NCBI GenBank assembly: GCA_963669155.1
Contig: OZ022577.1
Span: 8,258,183-8,322,182 of the forward strand
From: Arbacia lixula
Lineage: Eukaryota; Echinodermata; Echinoidea; Arbacioida; Arbaciidae
DNA length: 64,000 nt
Reading direction: 5' to 3'
The position numbers and the translations under genes are program-made. The stretch's first letter is position 1. Each line of letters begins with the position of its first letter. Positions 37,919 to 63,757 of the stretch are shown here, in pieces. A model generated the notes under the pieces. It was not told the origin of the DNA. It was given only the letters and a program-made list of their open reading frames with translations, and did not search any database.

Positions 37919-39716
37919 GGATACTCTGTCCATAAAACAGAGATTATGAATGTAATATGAGAAAATGGTAGATCGTTAAAAGTCTACAAGTCAACAGGCT
38001 AAACCCAGGAGTCACACACACCCCTGGATACTCAATGTCCATAAAACAGAAATTATGAACAATAGGGGAAATGGTAGATCAGCGACGGTTTCATGATTCA
38101 AGTTTCAACACTGGTCAGCACAGAAATCCATACGCGTGTCCAGAGGTGGCGTATATCTCTTTTGCAGACATAAACAAAATGTAACGTATTACATATCCAA
38201 AGTGCAACGTGATCTTTGATGTCCAGTTTGAGAAACGTGAAACACCTTCTTGGACTTAGCTTCTTGTCCAGATTGTAAAGTGATGTTGAAGTTATCTACC
38301 TAATCTCTAAGTTTGCTGCATTAAAAAAAAAACGTTTCTATCATTACACTGGTAAAAAATGTCCCAGAAGGAGTTGCTTAGCTTGGGGTGTTGAAAATGT
38401 TAAGGCGGTTCGTGCAGGGTTTGCTGGCATTAGCCTTAATCTCGACAACCAGAGAAAACACAAATCCATTGAAATGTAAAACTCAATCAAACTTTCGATT
38501 CTTATGCCTGGATAAGTGATACATCGTCATTAATTCCTCTTTCTTTGGAGGGGTCAAAATTAATAACCGACTTTGTCTCTTTGAAGAACCGTCAAGTATG
38601 TTTACTTGCACCATTGAAGAACCATGTGCTCATGCAATTGTAACTGTCATGATTATGACAGAACCTTACATGTTGTGTTAGGCATCATTTGAATGATCGT
38701 AACTTAGAACAAAGTGGAAAAAGGCAATTAACTTAAAGTATTACAGCAGTTGACATAGTAGGTACTGTCCATTTTCAGTTACAATAATTGTACAGTTGTA
38801 TGCAACGTATATTTGTTCCTGTGATGCGCTAGACGCAACCAGCTTTTACTATACATCGACTCCTTTAACTCCGTAACCATTAGCAACGGTTAGACAGAGC
38901 ACCCGCGGTTTCCACGCGTTTGTCGGCCACTGTCGAAAGTCGAGCAGAATAAAGGAGCGAGTGAGAGTACCGCGTAATCAAATGAGGTTTCTCGCTTCCT
39001 TATTGAATCTCCTCAATTTGCATATTAGGTCGTATAATACGAAGAACAGGAAGTCTTGTGTGATTAATGGATACTTTGGTGAATGAGATTTTCGCGATAG
39101 ATTTGGGGATTAATTGCTTTTGATCTTAAACATGTGGGCGCGTAAACAAGGCTTGGTTGCGAAAGATTATCTGCATCTGCAACACCTGCAATTATGCGTT
39201 CCTTGTTTCGATCATGTTAGCTTGGTTCAGGAGAATGCTACAACCCCTCCCCAACACTCCCTTCCCCAATCCCTATAGAAACACCACGCAACAACAAACA
39301 ACAACAACAACATAAATGTTTAGTGAAAAGGATTTCTGGGTAGTTTCAATTTTGAAGGATACAAATATCCATACACCCAGTAGCAGTATAGCGTGTTTCA
39401 TCCTGTATTTCTGTACAAAACAGTTTTGTACGACAGCTATTTGTATTGCGTATCGATGTGAACTGAATATCAATCTCTCTCCCCCCCCCCCCCCCCCTTC
39501 CCCTTCCATATCTCTCTCCCTCGTCTCACACCTTCCACTCCTCTCTCATTCCATCCCCTCTACATCACAGATCCAAACGAGCGACTGGTGAAGTTCGCAG
39601 ACTGGCTGATCAAACGGACTGAAGGTCTGATGGAGAGGAGCGCCCGCGCGCGGCAGAAGACGTACGAACTCTTACGGCTCGCTCGCCAGCGACAGAAAGA
39701 TCCCATCGAGTTCTGA
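20339..39716 (+). CDS. Unrecognised serine-rich protein, 397 aa (2 exons)
   Basis: Exon 20339-21386 (349 codons plus one base, donor GCGAG|GTGTGT) joins exon 39571-39716 (acceptor ACATCACAG) in phase 1, giving 397 aa ending in TGA. I do not recognise the family. The N-terminal half is low-complexity and probably disordered: a Ser/Pro/Thr tract at about 61-88 (ASTP repeats) and a Ser/Asp/Glu tract at about 157-190. Three basic RRxS sites resemble targets of basophilic kinases or 14-3-3 proteins: RRSL at 151, RRSSF at 311 and RRLS at 338. A conserved-looking core is WRWSVMGVATGDYDAIAK (258-275). The last exon encodes a charged amphipathic helix beginning with ERLVKFADWLIKR. The start is the second codon of the open frame: a GTG precedes it and ATG 20339 is the first ATG. 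Further small exons inside the 18-kb intron cannot be excluded. Confidence 0.75.
22377..22535. repeat. Foldback element, family C copy 2
   Basis: The ends GCCCGTAACACGAAGGTTTGCGATC and its near complement (GCAAACCTCTATGTTACGGGGCC) match the element at 5416-5571. Its interior CAAATCAGAATTTGTCTTTC corresponds to the complement of that copy, so it lies in the opposite orientation. Confidence 0.72.
22988..23038. repeat. (GT)n microsatellite
   Basis: About 25 uninterrupted GT units within the long intron. Confidence 0.97.
25112..25323. repeat. Foldback element, family G
   Basis: About 212 bp. The outer ends are AGTACCGAAGTG and CACTTCGGTACT. The inner arm TGTCAAGACAACTGGTTCTA is mirrored by TAGAACCAGTTGTCTTGACA about 90 bp further on. 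It is non-coding, and only one copy was seen in the window. Confidence 0.75.
26040..26700. repeat. Tandem array of ~205-240 bp units
   Basis: About three diverged units. Markers recur in the same order: GCTAAATGTCAAGG (26049, 26253, 26493), CTCGGAGAGGCC or a close variant, and ACGAGCACAAACGTATGTTTAATGG-like segments. Unit spacing is 205 and then 240 bp; the longer unit includes an extra copy of about 35 bp of the ACAAACGTATG segment. MITE D copy 2 abuts the array on its right. Confidence 0.75.
26721..27086. repeat. MITE-like element, family D copy 2
   Basis: 366 bp from TAGCGAGCTTTCG to CGAAAGCTCCCTA, in inverse orientation to 9072-9418. Shared landmarks include GACGGACGGGCTCCAGTACGG, AGATCGATCTGCGCATGCGC, CAGCCAATCAGCGCCCGTAC and GTCCGCGG. 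The two copies differ by scattered substitutions and small indels. Confidence 0.8.
27251..27282 (+). repeat. G-rich tract, possible G-quadruplex
   Basis: Five GGGGT-type units in a row (GGGTGGGGTGGGG and so on). Four or more G-runs with single T loops could form a parallel quadruplex on the + strand, also in the pre-mRNA of the surrounding gene. Confidence 0.6.
34418..37042 (-). mobile_element. 5'-truncated LINE
   Basis: A 2.6-kb insertion on - ending in a poly-A-like tail (poly-T at 34418-34427 on +). It is flanked by 13-bp direct repeats CACATTATTTCTT (34405-34417 and 37043-37055), a target duplication typical of target-primed reverse transcription. It contains the C-terminal two-thirds of a reverse-transcriptase ORF and about 500 bp of 3' UTR. 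Endonuclease and N-terminal RT are missing. It lies antisense in the long intron of the serine-rich gene. Confidence 0.9.
34950..37042 (-). pseudogene. LINE reverse transcriptase, truncated and frameshifted
   Basis: The downstream frame (34950-36908, 652 codons) has RGIFQGCPISPYLF, the catalytic FADD (residues 100-103 of that frame), FGRFSGCKINFSKTEA and a late zinc cluster FCDKSEETIVHLFCE. The upstream part (36826-37042) reads QSGFMKGRT and LLDIEKAFDSVSHNFLF in another frame. The switch coincides with an A8/T8 homopolymer at 36831-36838. The arrangement resembles the L1/Tx1-like group of LINEs; the clade is a judgement from motif style. Dead on arrival because of 5' truncation, but otherwise little decayed. 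Confidence 0.88.
37804..38082. repeat. Duplicated locus with expanded (CA)n
   Basis: Two direct copies, about 37804-37977 and 37987-38082. They share GTCAACA-GCTAA, AGGAGTCACACAC, CTGGATACTC, TCCATAAAACAGA-ATTATGAA and AAATGGTAGATC. In copy 1 the CA run is 83 bp (37834-37916); in copy 2 it is only about five units. Confidence 0.85.
39571..39716 (+). CDS. Serine-rich gene last exon
   Basis: Preceded by a 90-bp C/T-rich tract ending TACATCACAG. It codes for 48 residues, rich in Arg, Lys and Leu, with a helix-like pattern (RQKTYELLRLARQRQKD), then TGA. It stands out as GC-rich coding sequence in AT-rich DNA, and its phase fits the 21386 donor exactly. The link to exon 1 is inferred from phase and strand only. 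Confidence 0.72.
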
Positions 39717-42304
39717 AGATATCAAATGAATTCTGTGCTGTTCAACATGTATATGTGTGTATTGTTTGTGAAAACATGTGACAGTCGCTCATAAAGAGCT
39801 TATCTCTCGTGCAATGATGAATGATCACGCATTCAATTTAGTCTTCCATTCTCAATAGTGATAATGTCAACTTGGCAAACACACTCGCCAAGTTATTACG
39901 CTTGTAATTATTATCGTACAAACACACACGCAGCAACAGAGTGTCCATGCGTCAACCTTGCAGCGTGGGCCGACCCCGGGGACCATGCATGCATCAGCTG
40001 CTCCTGCCATGTCCTGGTTGTGGTCACACCGCCGACTCCTTACGGGGAAGGAGATAGAGGAGCAGATTGGGAGTGGTTTATGCTCATTTAAGGGAGGTCG
40101 ACAATGGAATGACATCCACGATGATGTCACAATAATGACGTCATTCACGAGTGTTCCCAATCGCTCGTTTTGCTTGCCAACAACTTCGGAGTTTTAGGGC
40201 AACACATCCAAAAGAAATACCGCGGGACTCGAAGTACTGTGACAAGATTTTTTTTTTCTCACAAGAAACACAATGTAGATAATAAAATGGACTCTGGGAA
40301 TAAATGTACTCATAAGTCGATAGAGAATGTGAATCACTTTACCATGAACAGTATGCGTTATCACACTGGATTCAGAGAATGTGTTGACAACTGCATCCTT
40401 GAAAAGATTTGGTTATACATGCACATGCCAAATTAGCAAAACAAAATTCTTTAAGTGAAGCTGGGTCCAACCAGGAATACGGTATGGGAAGCAGAGTTAT
40501 GTGATGACTCGATATATTTTGTGACGAGGTCTATTTTGTCGTCGCGCGATCATCTTACCCTCTGAGCACTACGCCGAATTGTAAGCAATCCTGACGTGAG
40601 CAGTAACCTCTCGTCATGCTAACATGAATGGCGAGCTAGAAGGTGTCCTGTTACTATGACAACATCCTCCGTTCTGACTATAGGGAGGATCCGTTCGTTC
40701 TTCCTCGGCATGTCTACGCCTGTCTGAGGGAACCCGGAACCACCCTCGTGACGTCACCATGATGGTTGAGACCAGACGAAATATAGTGTATCGATACGGG
40801 AATCATCAATTGCTAAATATTACTGATTTAGTTTATCACAGACGGCAACTCACTTGGGATCTTACTCGAGATAGCATGTGGCAGTCTCGAAAACAATTCG
40901 CAACAGGATCAGGAGGGCTGAACCAAGGGGTGGTGGTCGTAATTCCATTTGTGCAAAAAATGAAATCTGTGTTATCGTGTATTTTGTGCAGAAGAATATT
41001 AATGCCCCAGTGTCAAGCCCATGAATTCAACGTCTCCTCATTATTTTGTACTTGTGTACGTTGTTAGATGTGCTAGACCTGTTTATTTATCAACAACCAA
41101 GATTCACTTCATTTGTAGATTTGTAGGCTACCATGAGTCATATGGGTGTTCCAGACCTATCCTGTTCTGTAATCATGAAAAAAAAAGTTTAGGTAAATAC
41201 ATTATCGTCTTGAAAATTTTGAAATAGAAACATAAGAGGCAACACTGAGCGTATTAGGAAGAAATGCTGAAAACAGCAGAAATATGACTTGATATTTAGA
41301 ACAGTTACATTACATGTGTTTTGTTTTGTTTTTAATCTGAAATACATTGTTTGGTGTGGCTGATAATGTAATTGCCATTTGTGTAGTTTTCTGTTGGAAA
41401 GAGTTATACCGATAGGGAGGGTTGTACTGCCGACTGATTTCCGTTCTTAATTCCGATTTTAATTTCATTTCAAATACCAATAGTTACTCTAGAGAAGGAA
41501 TTTGTTGTACGTGTGTCACAGACAATGTTAGATCATCGTCCAGTGAAGTGTTTTAATGATCCCCCTCGCAGTTTGAGGGACACTGCAAGCATCTGAAGGC
41601 CCTTCTACACTTTCATGGATCGCATCACGGATCATCCCGGATCGTCGCTCCGGGATCATCCGTGTAGTCTCCGACATTACCGTGTATACACCGGGGAGGC
41701 ATCCGGCGTGATCCTTGGCGTACCGGCATCGAGAAGAAATCGTGGTGTCGCACGCCGGAACACCCCGGATTCAGATCCGGGATGATCCGTGATGCGATCC
41801 GTGAAAGTGTAAAAGGGAAGTGCGTTGTGCTTGAAGACGTGGAACGTGGTAATCCTATTGAATTAACCTGTTTTTATTTTTATGTGTGAACTAAATTGAT
41901 AATTTGTTCGGAAGGGCATTAATTACTAATTACCTGTAGGAAAACGTTGCTGCGAGGTTTTCTGCTCTCGCCTTTGGCTTATGTGTGTGTCTTTGTTGAT
42001 TTGATTTCGTTACAATTTTCTTCATTGCATATTTATTTTTGTAATATATGTGTACATAATAGAGGTATAATGCCAAACTCATCGCCTGATTAAACTATTG
42101 AAATGATAATTTCACGAGTTTTGCACATCTATTTTGCCAAGAGATGAGGGATGAGGTGCAAAGATTTGACGGAATGATCTGGAGCTAGTGGGGTGAAAGT
42201 GGAATACGAGAGTTGCCGAGAGGGAGGGGGGGGGGGGGGGGGGAGGTAGAGAGTGAGAGCAGAGGGGAAGATGAAACATAATTATGATACAGGGATGTCG
42301 TGGA
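39717..42304. other. 3' flank of serine-rich gene / intergenic
   Basis: Presumed 3' UTR followed by intergenic DNA. No exon was recognised. It contains foldback F (41600-41817) and a poly-G run at about 42226-42243. Short open frames near 39858-40436 and 40759-41227 lack coding character. Confidence 0.45.
41600..41817. repeat. Foldback element, family F
   Basis: 218 bp, GC-rich. The arms begin CCCTTCTACACTTTCATGGA and TCCGTGAAAGTGTAAAAGGG (as its complement) and continue inward with GATCGCATCACGGATCATCC. The first arm also contains a small self-complementary unit around CCCGGATC. Single copy here. Confidence 0.78.
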
Positions 42305-42967
42305 GATCATTTACATCAATGTCCACTTCCTACCAATTACAAATTTATATGCCTGGGTAGAGAGCAGCAGTGTAGGATCTTGCTGATGAACACAGGTGTC
42401 GCAGTGGGGTTTAAACCTGTAATCTTAAAGGGACAGTCCATCCTGAAATTAAATTGGTTTTAATAAAAACATGAAAGAAACATATTAGTGAAGGTTTGAT
42501 GACAATCTGTCCAAGGATAAGAAAGTTAAGTCACGTGCGAGATGCTCTCCCATAATTTTATGCTGTGCACTATTTTTTTTGTATGTCGGTTTTCCTAAAA
42601 TGATATGCATTATTTTACCTGTGCATTTGACACATCAATAGAAACGCGTTTTTACACACAAACCTCTGAAAAAAAATCCTTCATCAGAAACAGAAAAAGA
42701 GCAATTTATGGCATACAGCACACAACATAATGGGAGAGCACCTCGCACGTGAATAACGGATTTTCATCACACCGTCACTACTACGTTTCTTACATGTTTC
42801 TGCTTTTATTAAAACCAACTTAATTTCAGGATGGACTATCCCTTTAAGATTACAGGTTTAAACCCCACCGCGGCACATGTGTCCATCAGGAAGATCCTAC
42901 ACTGCTGCTCTCTACCCAGGAATATAAAGTTGTACTTGGTAGGAAAAGGACATTGTTATAAATGATC
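42305..42967. repeat. Large palindrome with MITE B at its centre
   Basis: Arms of about 124 nt (42305-42428 and 42844-42967) are about 85% complementary by eye. They share GGGTAGAGAGCAGCAGTGTA, AGGATCTT and GGGGTTTAAACCTGTAATC with their complements. They enclose the palindromic MITE 42429-42843 exactly at the point of symmetry, giving a 663-bp nested inverted repeat. Confidence 0.8.
42429..42843. repeat. MITE-like element, family B copy 1
   Basis: 415 bp between TTAA motifs (42425-42428 and 42844-42847). The ends are AGGGACAGTCCATCCTGAAA and its complement. The arms of about 180 nt carry ACATATTAGTGAAGGTTTGA and CTCGCACGTGA-type segments. TTAA on both sides would fit a piggyBac-like target preference. 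No transposase. Confidence 0.82.
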
Positions 42968-45900
42968 TTGACTCAGCGATGGTATACGGCCAATGAATAA
43001 ATTCATAGGTCGTGGAGATGGTGCACATAATGTTGCACGGGATTACATGTATTTCATGTAACCCCCATGAGAATAAAATGGGAAAGAAATAAATAAAGAG
43101 AAAGATGTAGCCTAGATATACTTTTACAAATATATGAATTAATCTTTTAATTTCTTTTTCATCTCCAACTATCAATTGGGTCAATTATCACAGAAAAATA
43201 TATCTACAAGTATTTTGTGAACTTAACCTTAAAAACACAATTTGTACGCAAAATATAATCGTGTCATGTCGATGCTTCCAGTGTACTCCTTAAACAATTT
43301 ATTCAGTTGCAATAGTCTGTTTTAACACCAAGAAGACAGAAATAGCAATACACATTTTTTGGTCTTCTCTATATAAAAAGATTCTTTTATTCAACAAAAA
43401 TATGCCATTTGTTTTCATGATCTTCAATGAAATTCTCTACTTTATATTAAATGGAAATTAGTAATAATTTGTTAAATAATAGAAAAGAATCCTGCAAAAT
43501 CAATCAACATTTTGTCAAATAACAGTAAATACGACCTCTGCGTTAACTCTAGCTCATGCAAAGGCACATGCATAATGGATGTTTACAGAGGAATATGACC
43601 CAGACAACCCAATTTGTGCTAATACAGACAAATGGGAGAAGTAACAGCGCTGCAAATTTTACGAGGGAAATGGACATATCATTTTAACTTCTGATTTATT
43701 TCTGAACAGCTTAATCTCCTACACTCAAAATTTTGGATTTGTTGTGAGGTCCGTCTGTACCACAAACATACTACAGATGACTTGCTTGTTTGGGAACATA
43801 TCTAATAACTTTTATTATTTTACTATTTACAAAATAAAAAAAAATGTCCATAACCATACCATTCTTAATTCAGTACAACTTACATAAATGCTATGAAGAA
43901 TTAATTATTTCTCAAACAAATCCAACATAACAAACACTAAATTCCAGCAAAGACAATAGACATAAATGCATGATTGAAATTACCCCAAAAGAGACCCAAT
44001 CCACAGGAAACACTGATTTGAAAGGAAAGCAGAAGAAGAACCAGAAAAGCACAATGCTTGCCCGACCTAGCAATGGCTTATATGCGCAAACCCTCCACAG
44101 GACACCACAAGCACAAAGCCCTGAAACATCTTCTCTCCAGGCCTCCACATTTGGTTTAACTTAGTCGCATACCAAGTCTGGACTAACTTTACGGGCTAAA
44201 AGTGTTGTGTGGATCCATCACAAAATCAAATCATTTTTCTATAGAATCACTGCAATGAGTGACTTTGTCCACGAAATAACTCTGGTGAACATTTGAAATT
44301 ACTCACCACTGTTGCGATTCTGTAGTCAAGATGATTTATTTTGAAATGGAAGCAATTTTTTTGTGCATGCTTGTTTTAAACCTATAGAGATAGTCCACTG
44401 AAGAGTCTACAGCCTGAAGTACCTCACGGGCTAGAAGTATTGTGATGGTTCCACAGAAAATCAAATTATTTTGTCTATAGAATCACTACAATTAGTGATT
44501 TTGTCCATGAAATAACTCTGGTGAGCATTTCAAATTAATCACTGTTGCGATACTGTGGTCAAGATCCTTTATTTTGAAACGGAAGCAAACATTTTTGTGC
44601 ATGCTTGATTTAAACCGACAGAGATAGTCCACTGTAGAGTCTATGGCCTGGAGTACCGCAGTGAACGGCTCATATCTAAGCTAGTTCTACAGCCTCTACA
44701 AACCAATCCATACATTGTGAGAACAAATGGAAAACAGCCCATTACCTGGCATTGCGAACTCATGGATGAGAACACTGACACAAAATTAATAAAACATGTA
44801 AAGAATTCTATTGCACATTTGTATAAGATTTGCTGATCCCTGTCAATGAGGTCATCCACATTTGTTTCATAATAAAAGATAATCCACAAAATGTCTGCTC
44901 CATTGTCAGATCACTATGTTGGCTACATACAATGTACATGTTTTGTTTTCTTTACATTGGAAATGTTTGGAAGTAAACACATACAAATATTTGTCTTTAT
45001 ATGATTGCCTTGAATTTCATTATAACATGACTATGTGAATACAATACATGTACTACAACTCCTCTTCTGCATTTATCATTGATTTCAAAATATGATACAC
45101 GGCAGAGGAATGTCTTACTTATAAGCATACAGATTACATATTCCAAACAGTTTTCCTTTTTAAACATAAAGTAAAAGGTCTAAACAACATGCTTTTAGAC
45201 TATGGTAATCATCAAAGGTGAATTGAATAAATTGATGATTGAATAAAGGAAAAACAGAATGAAAAAGAAAGTCACGAGGACATTAAATGGCACAGCATGA
45301 TGAATCAATGAAATAATAGTCCCCGTAATAAGAAATAATGAATGGATATATATATATATGTCCATCCCATATCATGGGTATGCATTGAAACAATAGGAAA
45401 AATCAACAGACCTTGATGAATTGCCATGCTGACAGATTATGAGGTTATTAGGTTGTATAATCCAGACTAGAGTAAATGGGAACTATATGGGTCATTTTGT
45501 GAGTGACCTTGCATTTGCCTTGGCTTGGTCTAATCTAAACATAGGCTGTGGTCTTTAATTTAATTAGTCCAGTAAGGGAGCTTGTAGTAAACAAAGGGCA
45601 TTTAATTACAGGGAAGTACCATCTGTACAGCTAACAGCAACAACATGTGCATTGAGTGTTGTGGATGTATGCCTGGTACGTAATCACCTTAAGCTGAACA
45701 TACGCAAACACAACCTGACAGATGTAGAAGACGGATACATATCAGACCAAGTAGAGCTGAAGAAGTAAAGCTTTCATAGAACATCTGCAAAGTCAAGAGC
45801 CCATTGCATTACAAAGTAAAAGGGTCAGGTTTTCAGCTACCTGTGTCACAATTGGGTTTAAAGACAAATGGAATACAACGATAATGTAAAATATGAAGAG

Positions 45901-46062
45901 CAGTTCCGTCCATTCAGCAAATAGTCTATTCATTTATTCTCCCCCGACCAACAGAAAATTCTGCAGAGAAACGACTAAATACAGATCAGTCGTTGTAAAC
46001 AAAGATAATGTTGCTTAGACCATGTGCGATGAAGCCACTGGGAATCCCTGGATACTGCCCGT
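42968..46062. other. 3' flank / probable 3' UTR of QPCTL
   Basis: Lies directly downstream of the QPCTL stop on -. An AATAAA on - (TTTATT at 43386-43391) is one candidate polyadenylation site; others are equally possible. It contains the tandem duplication 44170-44660 and a short (TA)n near 45348. No exon seen. Confidence 0.4.
44170..44660. repeat. Tandem duplication, 235-bp unit
   Basis: Two diverged copies in direct orientation, offset 235 bp: ACGGGCTAAAAGT at 44191 and ACGGGCTAGAAGT at 44426. Both also carry AATAACTCTGGTGA, CACTGTTGCGAT, TTGTGCATGCTTG and GATAGTCCACTG. Identity is roughly 80% by eye. Confidence 0.8.
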
Positions 46063-61481
<15,419 letters not shown>

Positions 61482-62567
61482 GCACCCGTGCCAAAAATCA
61501 CCCCCTTATGGGTCCTCTAATTCATCATATCCCGGCTAGACACGTCACTCTGCTCCACACGTACTACTACAATCTCTGTTCTATTCGTACGAATATGGGT
61601 GGATATCATCAATGTACATGCAATACACGCTAGCTAGCAGCCGCCCCATTCCCATGCATGCTTGCGCTTGTCCAGATCAGACTGCCGGGTGCGACTGCCG
61701 CGCCATGATTGGCCCTCTACGTCGACATATTTAAAATATATATTTTTGCAGATGAAAAATCAAAAACATAAAAAAACATCATAGGCCTAATAGCTTCATT
61801 TTCAACAAGAATCCTTGATTTTCCAAGGCATAGCAATTTACAGTGCCATAGAATATTCAAATAAAGCATAAAAACTACAAATTTCCCCTTTTTCACATTC
61901 CCCCCTTTTTTCTTCACTCGATAGGCCCTTATCCCCTTTCCAATATCCCCTCCCAAAACATATCTCATCCCTTCTCCTCTCTCGGCTATTTTCCATCTCT
62001 CGCTCTTCCTTTCTGCAACCGCTCCCCATCACTGACCCTACATGTATTTCCATGCGCTCCATGTGCTGCATGAGATTTCTCACTTTTATGCCTATAAACA
62101 TTGTACGTGGCATACATGAGATACAAAATCCTGGCTCTTTCTTCCATCGGAATTTCTCGCAATCCAATATTTACTCGCCCTCCTTCCCAGCTAGCTCCTC
62201 CAACCTCTTCGATGTGGGCAAACATCCCATAGCCTAGCAACAACGCGTGGAGAAAACGAAACCTCATCCGATAATCTTGTAATAACAATATTAATGAGTG
62301 TCGAATGGCCGATGCAGGTTTACTTAGGGAGAATGTGTTACGAGTAAATAAGACCACGACGAATATCGTGTTTCTGGGCATGAATTATTGTTATGTTCCA
62401 GTCCACGTAGGCGCTATCTATTTTACATCCGTTTCAGCATGTTGTGTGCTATTGCAGTAGGTTATTTTGTGCCATTGACTATACTTAAATCATAGTTCCA
62501 GCCTATCATATCTATTGGTTACATGAATTGAAACATAAATGTCTTAGTTTTCGTTGATTTATATTAA
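61482..62567. other. 5' flank of QPCTL
   Basis: Promoter-side region of the - strand gene. CpG content is higher within the first 250 bp (61482-61730), consistent with a core promoter. No TATA box was assigned and no gene seen beyond. Confidence 0.45.
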
Positions 62568-63046
62568 GGGGATAGTCCATCCTAGAATTGAGTTGGTTTC
62601 AATAAAAGCAGAAACATTATAAAGAAATATTAAAGAAGGTTTGACGAAAAACCGTAAAGGGATATGATCTTTTGAAATTTCAATTTTGTCACGCCACGTG
62701 CGAGTTGCTCTCTCATATCATGTTGTGTACAATTTGTTTTCTAATGTCTATTTTCTCAAAATATGCATCCTAGCTTTACCCGTGCCGTTCAGAAACACGT
62801 TTTTACACATATACCTCTATGAAAAATAGAGATTCCTTCATGAAAATAAAGAAGAAAAAGAGCAATTATGCAATCATACAGTACACAAAGTATGGGAGAG
62901 CACCTGGCACGTGACGTCACAAAATTGAAATTTCAAAATATCATAACTTTCTCGTCCTTTGACGGATTTTTCTATTTTCACTATTTTTTTTCTTCCATGT
63001 TGCTGCTATGATCAAAATCAACTCATCTTAATGGTGAACTATCCCT
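62568..63046. repeat. MITE-like element, family B copy 3
   Basis: 479 bp between TTAA motifs (62564-62567, 63047-63050). Starts GGGGATAGTCCATCC, ends GGTGAACTATCCCT. The central inverted arms include CACGTGCGAG and GGCACGTGACGTCAC. Confidence 0.82.
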
Positions 63047-63353
63047 TTAATAACCTAAGGTACAAATATACAGCATAGGCATACACGGTTTAAGATTATG
63101 AAGTCAACGTAGGGCCATACTGTATCCATACAAAACCGTAAAAATACAAATTATAAACCTTTTTGTTTTCAGGAATGAAAAATATGTTTCTCGAACACAA
63201 TACGGTTGAATCTGCTTGGTTGTGATAAAGTCCCCATTGATGACAAAATTATGCCGTCAAACAATTGGTCACTGTAATAAGGAAAAAAAAGCATACCTCA
63301 ATTTGATGACAAATCATAAATGAAAGTGGACATGCTGCTTTACGATATCAATA

Positions 63354-63757
63354 AGGGATAGTCCACCCTAATATCAAATTGTTTTCAATAAAAACAGAAA
63401 CAAGAAAGAAACATATCAGTGAATGTTTGATAAAAATCCGACAAAGGATAAGAAAGTTACGATTGTTCTGATTTTGTGATGTCAGGCGCAAGATGGTCTC
63501 CCATATTACTAAGTTTTTGAAAATGTAGATTTTCTCAAAAGAAGGTGCATCATTTTACCTTTTATAAAAAAAAAAAACGGGAAAAGAGCAATCCATGGAA
63601 TTATTCTGTGCACAACATAATGGGAGAGCACCTCGCACGTGACGTCACAAAATGAACATTTTAAAAGATCATATTATCCCTTGACGGATTTTCGTCAAAT
63701 CTTCACTTCTTTATTTCTTGTATGTTTCTGTCTTTATTGAAACCAATTACATTCCCA
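63354..63757. repeat. MITE-like element, family B copy 4
   Basis: Left end AGGGATAGTCCACCCTAA. The right end is eroded (CATTCCCATTAA). Shares AACATATCAGTGAATG and CTCGCACGTGACGTCAC with the other copies, and lies 300 bp from copy 3 in the same arrangement. Confidence 0.75.

Larger units (their letters stand above)
21387..39570 (+). other. Long intron of serine-rich gene
   Basis: 18.2 kb without a convincing further exon. It contains a family C foldback, a GT microsatellite, foldback G, a tandem array, MITE D copy 2, a G-rich tract, poly-G at 30786-30800, the LINE and a duplicated CA-repeat locus. The remainder (21390-22370, 23040-25110, 27300-34400, 38090-39480) is AT-rich with no feature I can name. 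Confidence 0.6.

Noticed and set aside
39316-39591. 91-codon + frame overlapping the start of the last serine-rich exon
   Set aside because: It reads through a poly-C tract and enters the exon in the wrong frame; splicing at 39570/39571 gives a better product.
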